From Symbiodinium natans (taxonomy: Eukaryota; Sar; Dinophyceae; Suessiales; Symbiodiniaceae), in assembly GCA_905221605.1 (NCBI GenBank), contig CAJNDS010000512.1:57194-121193 (forward strand): a stretch of 64,000 bases of DNA, in the 5' to 3' direction. A program made the position numbers and the translations under genes. Under the pieces are notes generated by a model. That model saw only the letters and a program-made list of their open reading frames with translations. It did not search any database and was not told the origin of the DNA. Positions 50,465 through 63,294 of the stretch are shown piece by piece. Numbering within the stretch: position 1 is the first letter of the stretch; each line of letters opens with the position of its first letter.

Positions 50465-53040
50465 GTTGTAGGACGAATCAGTGCATCGATGCATCAGAGA
50501 TGCTTCTGAGATGCATTTGGAAGTGGTCATGGGGGACGAGACAGGAGGAACCCCTGCAAACGAACGACAGCAGTGGCTGTATCTGCCTTTTGCATGTACT
50601 AAATTCCCCATTTGTTCCCCGCGTTTTAGAAGTTGAAGCAGATAGGTTTGTTTGTTGAGCTGGGTGCTGCTGAGACTTCAGCAGTCAGCGTGGGAGCCGA
50701 CTGTGTTGATGGATTCGACTTACAGGCTCATGCAGCACAAGCCTCGCGAGCATGGCCGCTTGAGACAAAAAATTTGTAATTGTAAGCATTGCGCGTCGCC
50801 CGTTGCTACGAAGCCCGCCACCCCCGCCTGCACAGGGGCACAAAAGCCACATAAACATAAGGACCGTACAATTGGGAGATAAGGGGCATTCTGGAAAACA
50901 ATGTTTTGTAAGATCCTGATTGTTATGTGGTTTAATGGTCCTCCATGCACAGCAGTGCATCATGCCTTTGGTGGTGACTTTTAGACAACCTGAACAACTG
51001 AATGCATGAATTCCTTGCAGCATTGGTTCCGTATCCGATAGACATGGAATGACATGGATCATGCGGGAATATCTCAATCTCAGGGGCCTAGACCAGCCGC
51101 AACCAGCCCCCCCACCTAACAGAGCTTCGGCAGCCCGCACCTCAAACCCTAGACCCAAACCTCAAAGCTCCTCAAACCCTCAGGGGAGAACCCCCTAAGG
51201 CCCTAAGGCCCTCGGAGTCCCGAACACCTTACCCTTACTTTTTTTCAGGCCCGACTTGTCGGGGGTTTTCACATGCAAAGAGCCATCAGAGCGTTTGCGA
51301 GTTGATGGGCGTTTGCACCTCCCGGAGATACAGGACGCGACCCTCGAAACCAAAGCTTCCCAAGCCGGAAACATGCACTGCACACTACAATATGGAGTGT
51401 ACGATAAAGCAGAATATGCAGACATATGTATACATTTTTGCTTCCCACAGACGAAGCCTATCTTCGCAGGAGCCACAATGTTGTCGTCATCACGGACCCC
51501 AGGAGGGAAGGGTGAACTCCCGTAAGCCCGAAGCATCCTTAAGCCCTGTCGAATCTTGGGGGGCTGCTCTTTCAAGGCTTCAGGGTCAGATTGGGGGGAT
51601 GCCGGCCCATGCTAACAGTTTCATGTGGTTTGGGGTTTCAGGGGCTAACAGTTTCACAGGGCTTTCGGCTTCTGGGATTGCGGGGTTCAGGGAGGCAAGG
51701 TCTCAGGGTAGACGAGGGGGTGATGTCGAACATTAGGAGAACATCTGCAGCCTAAAAAGGCGAACCTCTGCGCACAAGCAACCCGCGAACTCAGCTGAGT
51801 GCCTCGTTCGTGATACCGTGATGGCTTCCCCGCTTCTGACCTTCTGCCAGGTCGAGCCCAAAGCTTTAAAGCCCTGAGCGTCCCGAAACCCGGAACCCTA
51901 AAAGCCAGCACGCTGGATCTGAGCCTCGTGGGCATCGATGCAAGGATTGGAGAATCCTGAAGGGCCTAGCTAACGCCTGCAGCAGGTGAGTATGATAGGA
52001 TACTACAGAAATTTGTGAAGTTAGCTTTAACGAAGCCTCGGCGCTACACCCTCAAGCTCGCAAGGCCCTGAAGTATTTGAGCAGGGGTCCCGCTCGCGAG
52101 GCGCTTAACGCGTGAGGGCAATGACGGGGATTTTCCTGCTCAGTTCCCGGAGTACTGGGCCAGGGCCACAGCGGTTCGTGGCTTTTGTCTTTGCGGGCTG
52201 GAGCCCGAAGCCCCAAACCCCAAACCCCCCACAAGGGCTCAGGTGCCGAGGGGGTGCAGTCTCATGTGCCTCAAGTGTAAACCCTAGGCCCTAAACCCTT
52301 AGCCCTACCGATGGTGGTTTGACTCTCAGGCTTCAGTGCGGGGTTCAGAGTTCTTTGAGGCCTTGAGCTGACTGTCTTCATGTCTTTTGACCTCAAGGAT
52401 GAGGGCGTGTCGAATCCTAAAAGCCTTATGCCCCCAAGGCCCGACTTGAGCTTTTGGAATCGAGGTTTCTGGGTTGAGTGGGCGAAATTCGGACGAGAAA
52501 TCCTCAGCCTTCAACCACCCCGGAAGGGTGGGAAGGCACCTCTTAGGTTTGGAGCCAGGGCTGCCAGAGGGCCAGAGGTTGAGTTTTTTGTTTTTGCTTT
52601 TTCCAAGTCTTCCCCATTTCCGAGTTTCCTTTCTTGCAAAAGGGGGTTCTATGATGACTGATAACTGTCATCAGCAAGGGGTTGTGACTCAGAAGCTTTA
52701 ATCTAATGAAATCTTGCTGATCCGACATCGAGGTGACAGGCGACTGCCCGCAGCCCTTCCACAACATCGTCGAATGCGGAACTGAAGAGGTCCTTCATGT
52801 GCAGGACCGGTGGGAGGAAGCCCCCCACAGCAGCCCACAGACCCGAAGCAGTGGGAAATCTGCCTCGGGTATCTCTTGCGTGGTTGCTACATGTTGGGGG
52901 CACACCGTGCTCTTGACAAGCTGCACGCAAGCCTATAAGCATTGAGGATGTGTGGGTTGTTGCAGTAAGTTCTCCAAGACCCTCTTCGTAGCTTAAAAGA
53001 CAAGCTTGGCATCCGGCATCGCCATCACGAGCCGAGACAT
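50465..53040. other. Intergenic, or upstream exons of the PARP gene
   Basis: No recognised gene. Patches that look like exons occur, with AG acceptors: 51451-51508 (DEAYLRRSHNVVVITDPR after TCCCACAG) and 52733-52775 (VTGDCPQPFHNIVECG after CATCGAG). They are on the + strand and could be N-terminal exons of the PARP gene or of another gene. Confidence 0.35.
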
Positions 53041-56000
53041 CAACAGCGACTGTGCAGGAAATCTTGGACCGCACCATGTTCATGCCTGGTGAGGCTGCGA
53101 CTGAGGGAGTACAGTTCTGAGAAGTTTGGGAGCCCCTGTAGACAGGCAAATATCTACAAGTTGATGCGCACTTTACCAATTTACACGTTTTGCTCGAGGC
53201 CGGCATTGTAACTTGTAGCGTTCAGGGATGAGGCGGGGGTGTATGTGAGAGTCTATGCAGGTTCCGCACAAGATGAAGATCAGCAAGCTTCTTCGGATAG
53301 AGGCGCGTGGGGGAGCGCAATTGAACCCCGGTACGGGGCGCGGAGGCGTCAAGAAGGAACCCCCTAAACTCAAAGCTTCCAGGATCAAAACTGCCCGACA
53401 ACCCGCCAGATCCACAAAACCTTTCAACCACAGTGAAGCCGAACTGAAGGACTCCCGCATGTGGCACCAGTACGAGAGGCAAAGCACTTGGGGGATTAGG
53501 GCTCTGAGTTAGAGATGGTTGTGGGTTCAAGTGGTCCAGGGTTCTGCCATGTTCCGCTGTGCGGTTTCAAGCCTTGAGTCACTTCTGAGCACCTCGAACG
53601 CCTGAGTCTCTGCGTTAGCCGTGAAAAGCAGTGATCTGGTGCTGCACGAAGCTCAGACCCCTGAGCTCCAAGCTCTGCGTGGTCCAGGGATTAGGCATGC
53701 TTAGGCTGGAGGCTTGTGGAGTCGGGTTTGTAAGTTTGAAGTTTCGGGGCTTTCCGCGTTTAATTAGGGGTTCCAGGAGCCTGGGGCCAAAAAACCCCAG
53801 GAGCCCCAGAGTCCCCAGCTGTGCACCAGGAGCTGTGCATGCCTCTCCGAGGCTCGAACCCAAGAGGCGCTGTGGGAGATTGGACTTCAGGGCCTTCAGG
53901 GTTTTCGGATGTGCAAGGGTCGGTTTGGGGTCTAGGCTTGAGGCTGTAAGGTTAAGCAAGGAGCTTGTTGCTGTGCAACGCTGGGGCTCCTTGGCCTTCC
54001 CTCTTGTCAGGACGAGCCTGCGGATGACGCTTGCCAGCAGCTTTTCCAGGGCTTGTGGGATTTAGGGCTGAAGGGCTTCGGGTCTACGATCCAGAGCGAC
54101 GGCACGCATCAGCCAGTCGACTACGCCTCATGGCTTCGTTTTCTGTGACTAAACTGACTAAAAACCGAAAACCCGATACCCTAGCACAAGCCTAATTAGC
54201 CCATGAAGTTGGACTCAGATCATCCGCACGCCGTTTTCTGGCACTCTGCAGCCGAAGCCGCTGACGTGGCATCTCGGAGTATGCAAAAGGCGGAGTTCAG
54301 GGCTTCAGGTTTGGCCCTCGGCTCCAGCAAGGCGCTTGATTGAGTTGGGAATGACCTTTTGTGCCCTTGCATGAGCTCGCTGGGGTTTGTTTGCACTTTT
54401 GCCCAGGCGCGTGGCGCCGGAGGAGCTGCGAAACCGGTTGCGCCTGGAGTGCAACGAGGCGCATGCCCGCTTTAGATGGCATGGTGCTTCGCGCTTGGGG
54501 TGTTAGCATTCAAGGCCTACAAGGTGCAGGGGCTCGAGGTTTCAAATCTTGTGGCGTTCTAACTAGGTGCAAGAGCTGCGGGAGTGCCTCGCATTGGCAT
54601 AGATGTTGGTGGTCGTGTTTGCTGTCGTTCCGCACTTCGGACCTAATGGACTCTAAGTCAGTCGGTTTTCGGGGTTCAGGAGGCGGGGTGGGGGGGGAAG
54701 CTTGGCAAAGCAAGGAAGGAGCACCACCATTCACAGCCCTTCCTGGGTTTCAGGTAAAGCTCAGGTCTTTGAGTTGCTTTGTGCAATTATTCCCTTCTGG
54801 GGATGCTGTTATAGCAGGCTCATGTACAGAAGGCACCCCATATGTGAAAGGTAAGACAAGAAAAGCCAGGTCGGGTTTAAGGGCGGGTGAGGCTGCTGGG
54901 GGGTGGGCAGGACAGGGTCGGTTGGGTGGGGGGGGGGGGGGCGGGTTGGGGGGTTGGGGCAAAAGAATATGAATCACTTTAGCTTTGTGCTTTTTAAAGA
55001 TTTGTCTTGGGCCACTTGCTTTCTGCTTTAGCGCTTTCGGTGGAACCGGAAACCCCAAACCCTAACCTTAAGCCTAAACCCGAAACCCCAAACCAGAAAC
55101 CCTAAATCCTAAACCCTAAAAGGCTATGGCGCAGCCAGCAGCAACAACTAAATGAATCCCCCCCAAAACAAATCAAGCTGGACCCATGACGGGGAATTTG
55201 GTGTCCACCTCCTATGGTGGGGTTTGAATGCCCACTCCCCTTGATGCACCGTCTGCTCCCGGACAGTGGATTTACTGAATTTGCCCTCAAACCTTACCCC
55301 CATAGAACTGCCGCTTCGCACCTCTCCCTCCTCTCCCTTCCCCCTCTTCTTCCCCCTCTTCTTCCCCCTCTTCTTCCCCCTCCTCTTCCCCCTCCTCCTC
55401 GCCTCCTCGCCTCCTCGCCTCCTCGCCTCCTCGCCTCCTCGCCTCCTCGCCTCCTCACCTGTCTCTCTCTCTGCCTCTGCCTCTGTTTCTGTTCATGTCT
55501 CTGTCTCTGTTTCTGTAGGCATACCTGTGGCATGGAACTGACCGGAAGAGTGCGGAGAGCATCATCGGCGGCTTGCAGAGCAATGTTGCATCCCTGTCTC
55601 TGTTAAAGCCCCTGCCCCCAAAAAACCTTGAGAACGCCCGAAAAAGACCGAAATCTGAGACGCCGAAACTCCCCAACACCCCAAACCTATCGTTGTGTGC
55701 GTCCTTGGGAGCCTCTTGAAACTGTCGGGGTGAGCAGTCTTCAGCTTAGATTCTTAGACAGGTTTGCAGAGATTTATGGATGCGAGCCAGCCTGCAGTTC
55801 CTGACTTTACCCGTGTTCTTGCTCTCCATTGTGAAGTCAAAACACACCATCAACTTCGGACTGAGCGTTTCTACTATCGGTTCCAAACATCTCGTGGCAC
55901 AGTCTGGACCAGGCGGTGTCTGGTTGTTATGTGGTTTTAGGGCAATTTGCCAAGGACATCACTTCGACATGAAGCGGGCAGGGTAACCTGGTCGCACCGT

Positions 56001-57640
56001 TGCCCGGGACTGCAAAATTTCCATGAACCATGGTCGAAGTTGGGCAAGACACCGGGATGGCTTGTTGTTTTTTTGTTTGTGTTTATCTCTCTCTCTCTCT
56101 CTCTTTCTCTCGCTCTCGCTCTCGCTCTCTCGCACCGAGCCGCCACCCGCACATAGCATTCATCCTGGCAGACCACGAAAATCCTCAAAGCCCAAACAAA
56201 TCTAGCTAGGTGCGTGAATTGAAATTGACCCATGGTCCTCAAAGACCATTACACTCTAAGTCAGTTTCTGCATGAGTGCACTTCTGGCAAAGAGCCCGCT
56301 CACGCAGCAGAGCCTGACAAGCTCAAAAGACCCAAGACCGCACAGAAGAGACAAAGCCAAGGTCCGTCAATGCAAAGGCTTTGGGCAGAGGCACATCGAG
56401 AGATCTGAGGGCCCGAAGAGTCTGGAGTTGTGAGAACTTCCCTTAAAGCCTGAAGGCTTCTTTAAAAGACTGGGCACTTGAGAATGCAGAAGCCGGAGTG
56501 ACCTCACAATTGCCACTTGTAAGACCGCCCCAAGTCCCGAAAGCGCTAAACCTTAGCGCAACTCTGAGATCCTCTGGCATGCTGCAATCCTCACCCTTAC
56601 CACCTACAACTCAACAGAGGCAGACTGGGGAATTGGGGGCTTCAGGATTTAGAGACCTTTGGTGGTTAGTTCAACCACACGTCGCCATGTTATAATTGCC
56701 ACACGGCCACAGTCAAGGCCAAGCAGAATCAAAGAATTCAAAGAACAGGTGCCTACTTTGCGGAGACGTCCTGCCTGGCCGACAAGTATGCTCCGCTGGG
56801 CGCTGACGGCCTTCACGTGACTTGGACGTGAGAAAATCTTTCAGCAAGAGCCGACAACGGGTAGTTGGGCTAGTTGGTTGCCTGATGCAGTCACCCAGCT
56901 CAAACACTTGCGCTCAGTCCATCCTCCTTGTCCGGGCTGCTTTGGGGCGTGTCTACGTCGAGACGCGGCGGCTCAGATGGGCATACGGCATTGGGCATAG
57001 AATGTGGAGAGGTCTAGCATCGACACCGGGGGTTGAGGTGTCAAGTCTAGTGCTGAGCTCGGACGGCAGCTCCCTTCAGGGGAATCGGTTCTGGCCTGAA
57101 CTCTAAACCCACACCCGGGCCATTCCCTGGGCTGATGCTTTCTGGATGTGCCCCGTTGCATCTCGCAGCATTGACGTAACAGCTACAGCTTCAAGAAGAT
57201 TCTAGAGTTCCAGCAAGGAATGCGCCCACTGCCCGCAAGTCCCACGGAACAGGTATACTAAGTGGCGTGGTGGCAGATTAAAGCGGATGGTGTCTGCCAA
57301 GAACGTGGTGAAGGAGGGCAAGTATGACAGCGTGCCTTGTTTGGGCAAACCCTCAGTCTCCCCAGTGTGTAAGATTTCAAAAGCCCCACAACGGGTGAAA
57401 GCTCAGCAGCTTGTGTAGACCGAGAGTTTCGAGGACGCTGCTTGTTGAAAGTAGTTCGGGGCTGTGGTGGGAGATCCTGCTTTAGGGTTTGGAACCCTGT
57501 CGTTCCTGATCTCATTGAAGTGGATGAAGCCCCCCAGGTGCTGGGGGATCGGAAGTACGCCTTCAACACGGACGCACGGGAGTACTGCGTTTCCAATACT
57601 AGCCAGCTCTACCCGGAGTACATGCGTCTCGGGAGGACAA
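53041..57640 (+). CDS. PARP-type ADP-ribosyltransferase catalytic domain, multi-exon
   Basis: Transfers ADP-ribose from NAD+ to protein targets. Conserved blocks in order: QEILDRT (~53060), VPHKMKISKLLRIE (53261-53302), DSRMWHQYER (53450-53478), RVAPEELRNRLRLECNE (54407-54458), AYLWHGTDRKSAESII (55519-55567), GHHFDMKRAG (~55941-55981), GAYFAETSCLADKY (~56749-56811), ILLVRAALGRVYVETR (~56917-56968), VKEGKYDS (57276-57333), VLGDRKYAFNTDAREYCVSN and QLYPEY (57538-57630). The H-Y-E set is present: His in WHGT, Tyr in AYFAE, Glu in REYCV. Donors are mostly GC (GCGCGT at 53303, GCAAAG at 53479, GCGCAT at 54459), as in the V-ATPase gene. Exon ends are approximate, one or two exons are probably missed, and N-terminal domains are not identified. 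Confidence 0.8.
55385..55456. repeat. (GCCTCCTC)n minisatellite
   Basis: About nine copies of an 8-bp unit within a longer pyrimidine tract (~55315-55515), inside an intron upstream of the WHGT exon. Confidence 0.9.
56084..56131. repeat. (CT)n microsatellite with CG variants
   Basis: CT dinucleotides with interspersed CTCG, in a PARP-gene intron. Confidence 0.95.
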
Positions 57641-59262
57641 GGGGAACCTCGGGGCTTAGTGAGACAAGACCCTCCACAAACCGGCAAGAACTTTCCAGAA
57701 GAACCCCCAATCCCCGGAACCTTCTGCCCCTGAGCCAAGCTGTTGTTCGTCCCAATATCCACACCATAAGGATCAGTATGAGGATCAGTGGATTTTTCAA
57801 GTTTAGGGTTTGGAGCGCCCTCAACCTTTTGGACTTTCAGCCTTGACGCGACGATGGCATCAACCAGATTGAGGGCTTCCTGCTTGGGTTTACTAGGCAT
57901 GTGCTGGCAGGGTGCTTCGTTTTGAGGACTTTAGAACTTTTTGAACTCAGGGTTTGAGTTCAGTTGGGCATCCCAGCCAAACCTCATTGCTATGTGCTGA
58001 GAACCGCTTCTGATCTTAGGTTGCTTTATTCGCGGGAAGACGATCCTGCCGCTTTGCCTGGGCAACCGGTCAGCTGAAAGTTTGCACTTAAGTTATTGAG
58101 GAGCTTCGTGTCGCCATCAATGTCACCAGACGGAATGGATGCTCTGGACAGTAGCAGGTTATTGAAGGATATATGTCAGCACATTGCAAAACCTCACCTA
58201 CCCCAGCAGTTGCAAACCAGAGCATCCGCTCAAGAGTTCTTGGCCACGCCGGGGAACTTCCAAGAAGTTTGCGCTCGCACGTGCCGCCAGTGGCGTGGAA
58301 CGTACTGGCTTCGCCTCAGTCGAGAGCACCGGTGGATGTGAAAGTATGGCCTGGAGCGAGCCCGATGACCGCAACTCTGAGCCCAAGCCCCCAGACCTCA
58401 GTTACTAGTTCTGGGCATACTGCTGAGAACCTCCGCCCCTGCCTCTCGACTCTGGCAAGCAGGGAACCCAGGAAGTGCCTGCACGACGAAGTCAATGGCC
58501 AGAGCCGTTCTGCCAGTTGTGACAAGCAGGGCCACCCATGTGGCCCATGATGGCTTACTAGTGACCTGAATACTGAAAGCTAGCCGCAGACCCCCCCAGG
58601 TCTCAAAGCAAAAGCACCATGTTGGAGATGCGACTTGCAGGGTGTTTCACCCGGGCTATCCTCTGACGAGGGATGCTTAGAATATGTGTCTGGATGGCCA
58701 AATGACATGAGTGGCGATTCAGCCGTTTGCATTTTGAAACCCCAACCCGCTTCGCAAACCAGTCACGGTGCGACAAAAAAGTGCGGCTCACGTCAATCTT
58801 TAGCCATGAGACTTTCGGCCCCCATTGAAGGATTCAGTTGACACATGTCTTGACCCTATGCGATCTGTTGGGTGTTGACCTCTTGCCCCCGGCCTCTCAG
58901 CTCTGGACCCGAAAACCGTGAAACCACGAAGTCCTGTTCACGGATCGTTGTAAGTGATTGCAGAGCCACGACCCGTGTGTAGCACACCATCACCATCAGA
59001 CATGCTTTGGTAGGGTAGTTCAGCGTATCAGTTGTCAGGCAATCTGGAACGCCGAGCCCCCGACCTGGAACTCAGGGGTCCCCCTCCCGCCCCTGCCCCC
59101 GGAGACTGTGATGCAGAGCCGGGGTTTTGGCCTCGATGTGGCGAGAGGTGTTGGAGGCCGATCTCAAATCCTTGAGGGAGGCAGGTTTAGGGTTGAGAGG
59201 GTTTAGAGAGGGTCTAGATAAGGGTTTTTTTGTTGTGCTGAGAGGGTTTAAGATCTGAAGAC
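57641..59262. other. Non-coding or unrecognised
   Basis: A frame at 58096-58341 (MRSFVSPSMSPDGMDALDSS...) looks mildly protein-like but has no recognised family or splice support. The rest appears non-coding. Confidence 0.3.
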
Positions 59263-59820
59263 ATGGGCTTTCAACGCCTGAGCCCCCTCCTTGCACTGCC
59301 AAACGTCACTTTTGACCCGGAAAGCCCCAGACAGTTTGGGCTCAAGCCTTCATCCAAGAGCCCGCGTGCGACACTCGCGGAGATGCAGAGCCTGGGCCTA
59401 ATCATTCGCAAGACCTTCCTGGAACGAGAGGAGGATTATTCTGAAGAAAGTAGGAAGCGCGAGCGGTCCTGGCGTGTGGAGACCGCCCGATACACGACAA
59501 AAGTGGCCGCTTCTCCGGCAGCCTCTTCGGCACGATCCTCTCCAATGCCATCCCTCTCCAATGCCATCCTCTGGAGCTTCGGCGGCCTTCAGCGGCTCCG
59601 AAGCGCCGCAAGGCCCTGGGGCCCTCATTCCGAAGAACACGTGGACAAGTCTGTGCACGACTGGTTGCAGGAGTACAAAGCGCTCCTGGCTGCCTGGCAC
59701 CCCGACAGAAACAGGGGCCGCGAGGACTGCTTCCGTTCTGTGTTGGATCAAAGAAGTTCTACCATGAGCCCGAACCCCCACCTGGATCCATACTTTAAAC
59801 ATGAACACTTCCACACTTGA
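59263..59820 (+). CDS. Possible J-domain-like protein
   Basis: 185-codon frame from the ATG. Near its C-terminus, WLQEYKALLAAWHPDRNRG (~59665-59720) resembles helix II plus the HPD loop of J domains, which stimulate Hsp70 ATPase, followed by EDCFRSVLDQ resembling helix III. The preceding region (REEDYSEESRKRERSW) is charged. The J-like part is short and helix I is unclear, so it could be a diverged or partial domain. It may also be one exon of a larger gene. Confidence 0.4.
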   Translation: MGFQRLSPLLALPNVTFDPESPRQFGLKPSSKSPRATLAEMQSLGLIIRKTFLEREEDYSEESRKRERSWRVETARYTTKVAASPAASSARSSPMPSLSNAILWSFGGLQRLRSAARPWGPHSEEHVDKSVHDWLQEYKALLAAWHPDRNRGREDCFRSVLDQRSSTMSPNPHLDPYFKHEHFHT

Positions 59821-61430
59821 GGGCCGAGAGGGTGTCAGCTCACGCCCGCCTCTACACCCTGAACCCCGCTCACCAAAACACCTGGAACCCTTGTATACAC
59901 CCCGACCCAAAACTACAAGCCATAGACATCCTGAAGACTCAAGGATGGCGACGAATTCTTATCCTGCGATGAAGGACATGGGGGTTTCAAGGGTCAGGTC
60001 ACGGAGCTTGCGCGCGGTGTCAGCGTCTTTCGCATTAGTTACTACAGTGTGCCGGTGTTCGTGCTGGAAGCAAAGGGGTCACAGGCGGCCCGAAGCCCTG
60101 AGCCACAGTCCTTCATATTGAAGGTCGAAAGCTGCCCGGCTAAAGGACACAACAGGTCTGGCAAGTTTCGTTCGAGTCCTAAGACTCTGTGGCTCCATGG
60201 CTCCAGGCTCTTGGTGCAGTTTAGGACAGCCAGGTTTTCTAGCCAAATATGAATTTCAGGGAGTTCGTATGGAACGCAGGCACCAGGGCTCTGCTCAAAC
60301 ATGCTCAATCTAAATCACTATGTCATTGGCCACGCGTCCTTGCAAGCGAAAGAAGGCATGCGAACTGTCAGCCCCGAATCTGAAATTCCGCGCCTCAAGA
60401 TCCCGCGCCTCACGTTTTTTTGTGGGCCACTGTGCAAGACACTTAAGCCCTTTACAACTCCTGGCTCGGGCTACGCAGAACTTTAGGGTGTAGGGTCTCG
60501 GGTTTCGGGTTTAAGGGGCCCCGCAAAGTGTCTCCCTGAAACCGGAAACCCGAGAAGGCTGCTCGCTCCCGACCTAGCAGATGCTAAACCCTAAACCGTA
60601 TGAACCCTAGGCCAGAGGCCTTCCTTGCCTGTTTCACCCTTATTTGCAGCAAGTTGTAGTGCATCCAGTCGGATTCTTCGCCTGGGAAAGTGCAAGTGAT
60701 GAATGAAAGAAAGCCTTTTGTGCTCGATTTTTCCCTCTATATGTCTTGGTGCGTTTGTAATGAAAGACATTGAAGAATCTCGTGTAAAAGCAACAAAGGT
60801 GACAGTAGCGAAACGTCAGCCCAGGACACCAAGTCCTACCAGCACGAGCAGTAGCAGCAATAGCAAGAGCATCAAACGTAAAGACCCTGATGCCGACACA
60901 GATGGCGTCAGTGACTTAGTGATGATGGAGATACGCGAAGACAACGATGATAACGATGATAGTACCGCGTGGCGGAGGATCAGAATGAGGACAGTATGGG
61001 TCCGATCAAGATGAGGCGGAGTGGGCGCTTTAAGGATTCTGACGGGACGGGTTGAGGACTGTGGCTGATATCTGGCTGATTGGGGCTTTGAGCTTGGCTT
61101 GGATGCTTGGTGCTAAGAGGCCCGCCCTCACACCACTCCCAGCCAGAAAGCCCTCAACAACCCCGACACCTTCAACCCTTGCGCTGAGCTGTGGATGGCT
61201 TGGATGCGCGAGGCCTTTTGGCCGTGCAACTGAAGCTGTCACGGGTCCAGGCTGTTTCGGGTAATTTTCGTGTAGGTGTAGCACGTAAAAATTCATTTTT
61301 TTCGTCATCCTATGAGCCATGGGAGGGGATCTCAATTTTCAGACAACAGTGGACCTGTGACGACTCCGAAGTGCCTGCCCCATAAGACCGCGCGCTTCGA
61401 AATTCACATGAAACCCAGGCAGACATCCAA
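59821..61430. other. No recognised gene
   Basis: Short frames only. One at 60703-61014 is rich in Ser and Asp but has no family. Degenerate TTTAGGG words lie at ~60480-60600. Confidence 0.4.
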
Positions 61431-61614
61431 ACATGGAGCGAGCGGCCGCAGAGAAGCAGGGGCGACGGTTGCCCTCAACGTCCTCGTCCGAGATCTCAAT
61501 CTCGACCCCGTCCGTCAGGATGACAGGCGCATTGAGGTGATCGCCAACGGCCTGCCTCTGTGGGGGGGTGCCCAGGTCGCGGTTGACACCACCCTGGTCT
61601 TTCAAAAACCCTAA
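61430..61614 (+). pseudogene. Fragment of a repetitive dinoflagellate protein
   Basis: The frame reads GRREAGATVALNVLVRDLNL and then RRIEVIANGLPLWGGAQVAV before running into the CCCTAAAAAA array. This resembles a block I associate with highly repeated predicted proteins in dinoflagellates, perhaps part of a retroelement ORF. That link is from memory, and no start or partner exon is visible. Confidence 0.3.
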
Positions 61615-61790
61615 AAAGCCCTAAAAAACCCTAAAAAACCCTAAAAAACCCTAAAAAACCCTAAAAAAACCTTAAAAAACCCTAAAAAACCCTAAAAACC
61701 CTAAAAAACCCTACAAACCTTAAAAGACCCTAAAAAACCCTAAAAACCCTAAAAAACCCTAAAAAACCCTAAAAAACCCTAAAAAACCCA
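61602..61790. repeat. (CCCTAAAAAA)n array
   Basis: About 18 copies of a 9-11 bp unit, a telomere-like word with extended A-run. It is distinct from the canonical array at 30.4 kb. Confidence 0.95.
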
Positions 61791-63290
61791 AGACAGCTCT
61801 CCAGAGAGCAAATGACCACAGACGCAAAGAGATTGTCCACTTGCTTTCTTCAACGTTTGGATGAAGCTGCTCGAACGCTCGTGTTTGCAACTCGTGCCTG
61901 GACCTCTCATCGCAAAGTGAGGTCGCCTCCTTAAAGGGTTTAGGGTTTAGGGTTTTGGGACACGGACTTGACAATACTTGCTCATGGCTGCTAGCCATCG
62001 GGCTCGCGCATCATGGTGGCCGCTTGGAGAACCTGTTGAAAATCATTTTTGCATCACCCGCATCTTTGCTTGAAGCCGCCAAGTGCTCAAGGCATGGTGG
62101 GCATGAAATCCAAAATGCAAAGCCGGCACCGTCAAACAAGCCTCGCAGACACGTGTGGTAGACTCAACAGGCCGTGGGCAGAATTATGTCAGTTGCATCT
62201 TGAAGGTGAAGCCCTGGAAGTGAATCCAAGCAGCTTGTTTCTGGTAACCTCAGACCCCCATGTCCGGTGGTCACATGGCACCCTTGGTCCGATCCCTGGA
62301 GAGCCTAAGACCTTTCCCTGTGTGATTGCAGGTTTTGCGGTGAAAGCATAAAGCATGTAGGTCAGACAGTTGTTGACTTGGGTTTTGCGCGTTTTGCGAT
62401 TTGTGGCCCAAATTTTCTTACGTCCAGGTTGCGGCCCGCACGTCTGAGTCCGGCAAGCGGCAAGAGGCTCCGATCCGCGAGCTTGAACCACTCGGAGCGG
62501 TGGTGTCGGGCGGGGCAAAAGCAAATGGCAAGGTTTCTGGGCGGTGCTATAAGCAAATGGAAGACAAGCTGATCGGTGCAACAAGCAATGTTCTGGGTGA
62601 TTTCTGGATGGTGCAAAAAGCCAAGGCCTGGAGCTGCAAGCAACTGGTAGGCGCTGCATATTAAGCAAATGGAAAACATTGCTGGTCAGTGCAACAAGCA
62701 AGGTTCGTGGTGGTGCAATACGAAATGATGGGAGTTTCTCGGTAGCAAATCGCACCGCCCAGAACCCCTTTCATGTCTTTTAGCGCCGCCAAGAACATGG
62801 CCTGTTGCACCGCCCTGTGCCCAATTCAATGGCTCTACACGTTGTTGCAGCGCTGCACGAAATCAAGCACAAAGAAAGAAGACCGAAACCAATAGAAAGT
62901 GCTTGTTGTCAGCTAGAGCCCATCTATTATAGTCATCACTTCATTGCACACAATGACCTCTCGCACAGATGGGGGAGATCTGATTGATGTCATCAGTGAC
63001 ACTTGGTACCATTGTACGGTGGTCGTTCCATGCAACCTCTCGAGGGCGGTGCTTTTGAGGAGCGCAGGATAGCTCAAAAAATATTTCAAGGTTCTATATT
63101 CTTTCGCGATTAGGGTTGGGCCGGTCCTTGATACATAATGTATTGATTTCTTGAAGGCCTTATCGGGATATGGTTTGGCTTTTTCATATTTACGGTCATG
63201 GATGATGGGAGCATAATTCATGATAAATATGATATCTTAAATCGATTATTGGTATTTATTTTATGGGCATGGAAATATAGATATAATATC
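61791..63290. other. No recognised gene
   Basis: TTTAGGG words at ~61937-61955. At ~62510-62730 there are repeated AAGCAAATGG and GTGCAACAAGCAA words, suggesting a short degenerate repeat. No gene was supported. Confidence 0.4.
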
Positions 63291-63294
63291 AAAT

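Noticed and set aside
55294-55680. Arg/Gly-rich and Pro/Leu-rich ORFs around the pyrimidine tract
   Set aside because: They are products of the 8-bp GCCTCCTC repeat; the real exon here is the WHGT block at 55519.
59325-59345. TTTGGGCTCAAG resembling the dinoflagellate spliced-leader relic
   Set aside because: The leader ends ...TTTTGGCTCAAG; here there is an extra G and the upstream bases do not match. No better relic was seen in the window.
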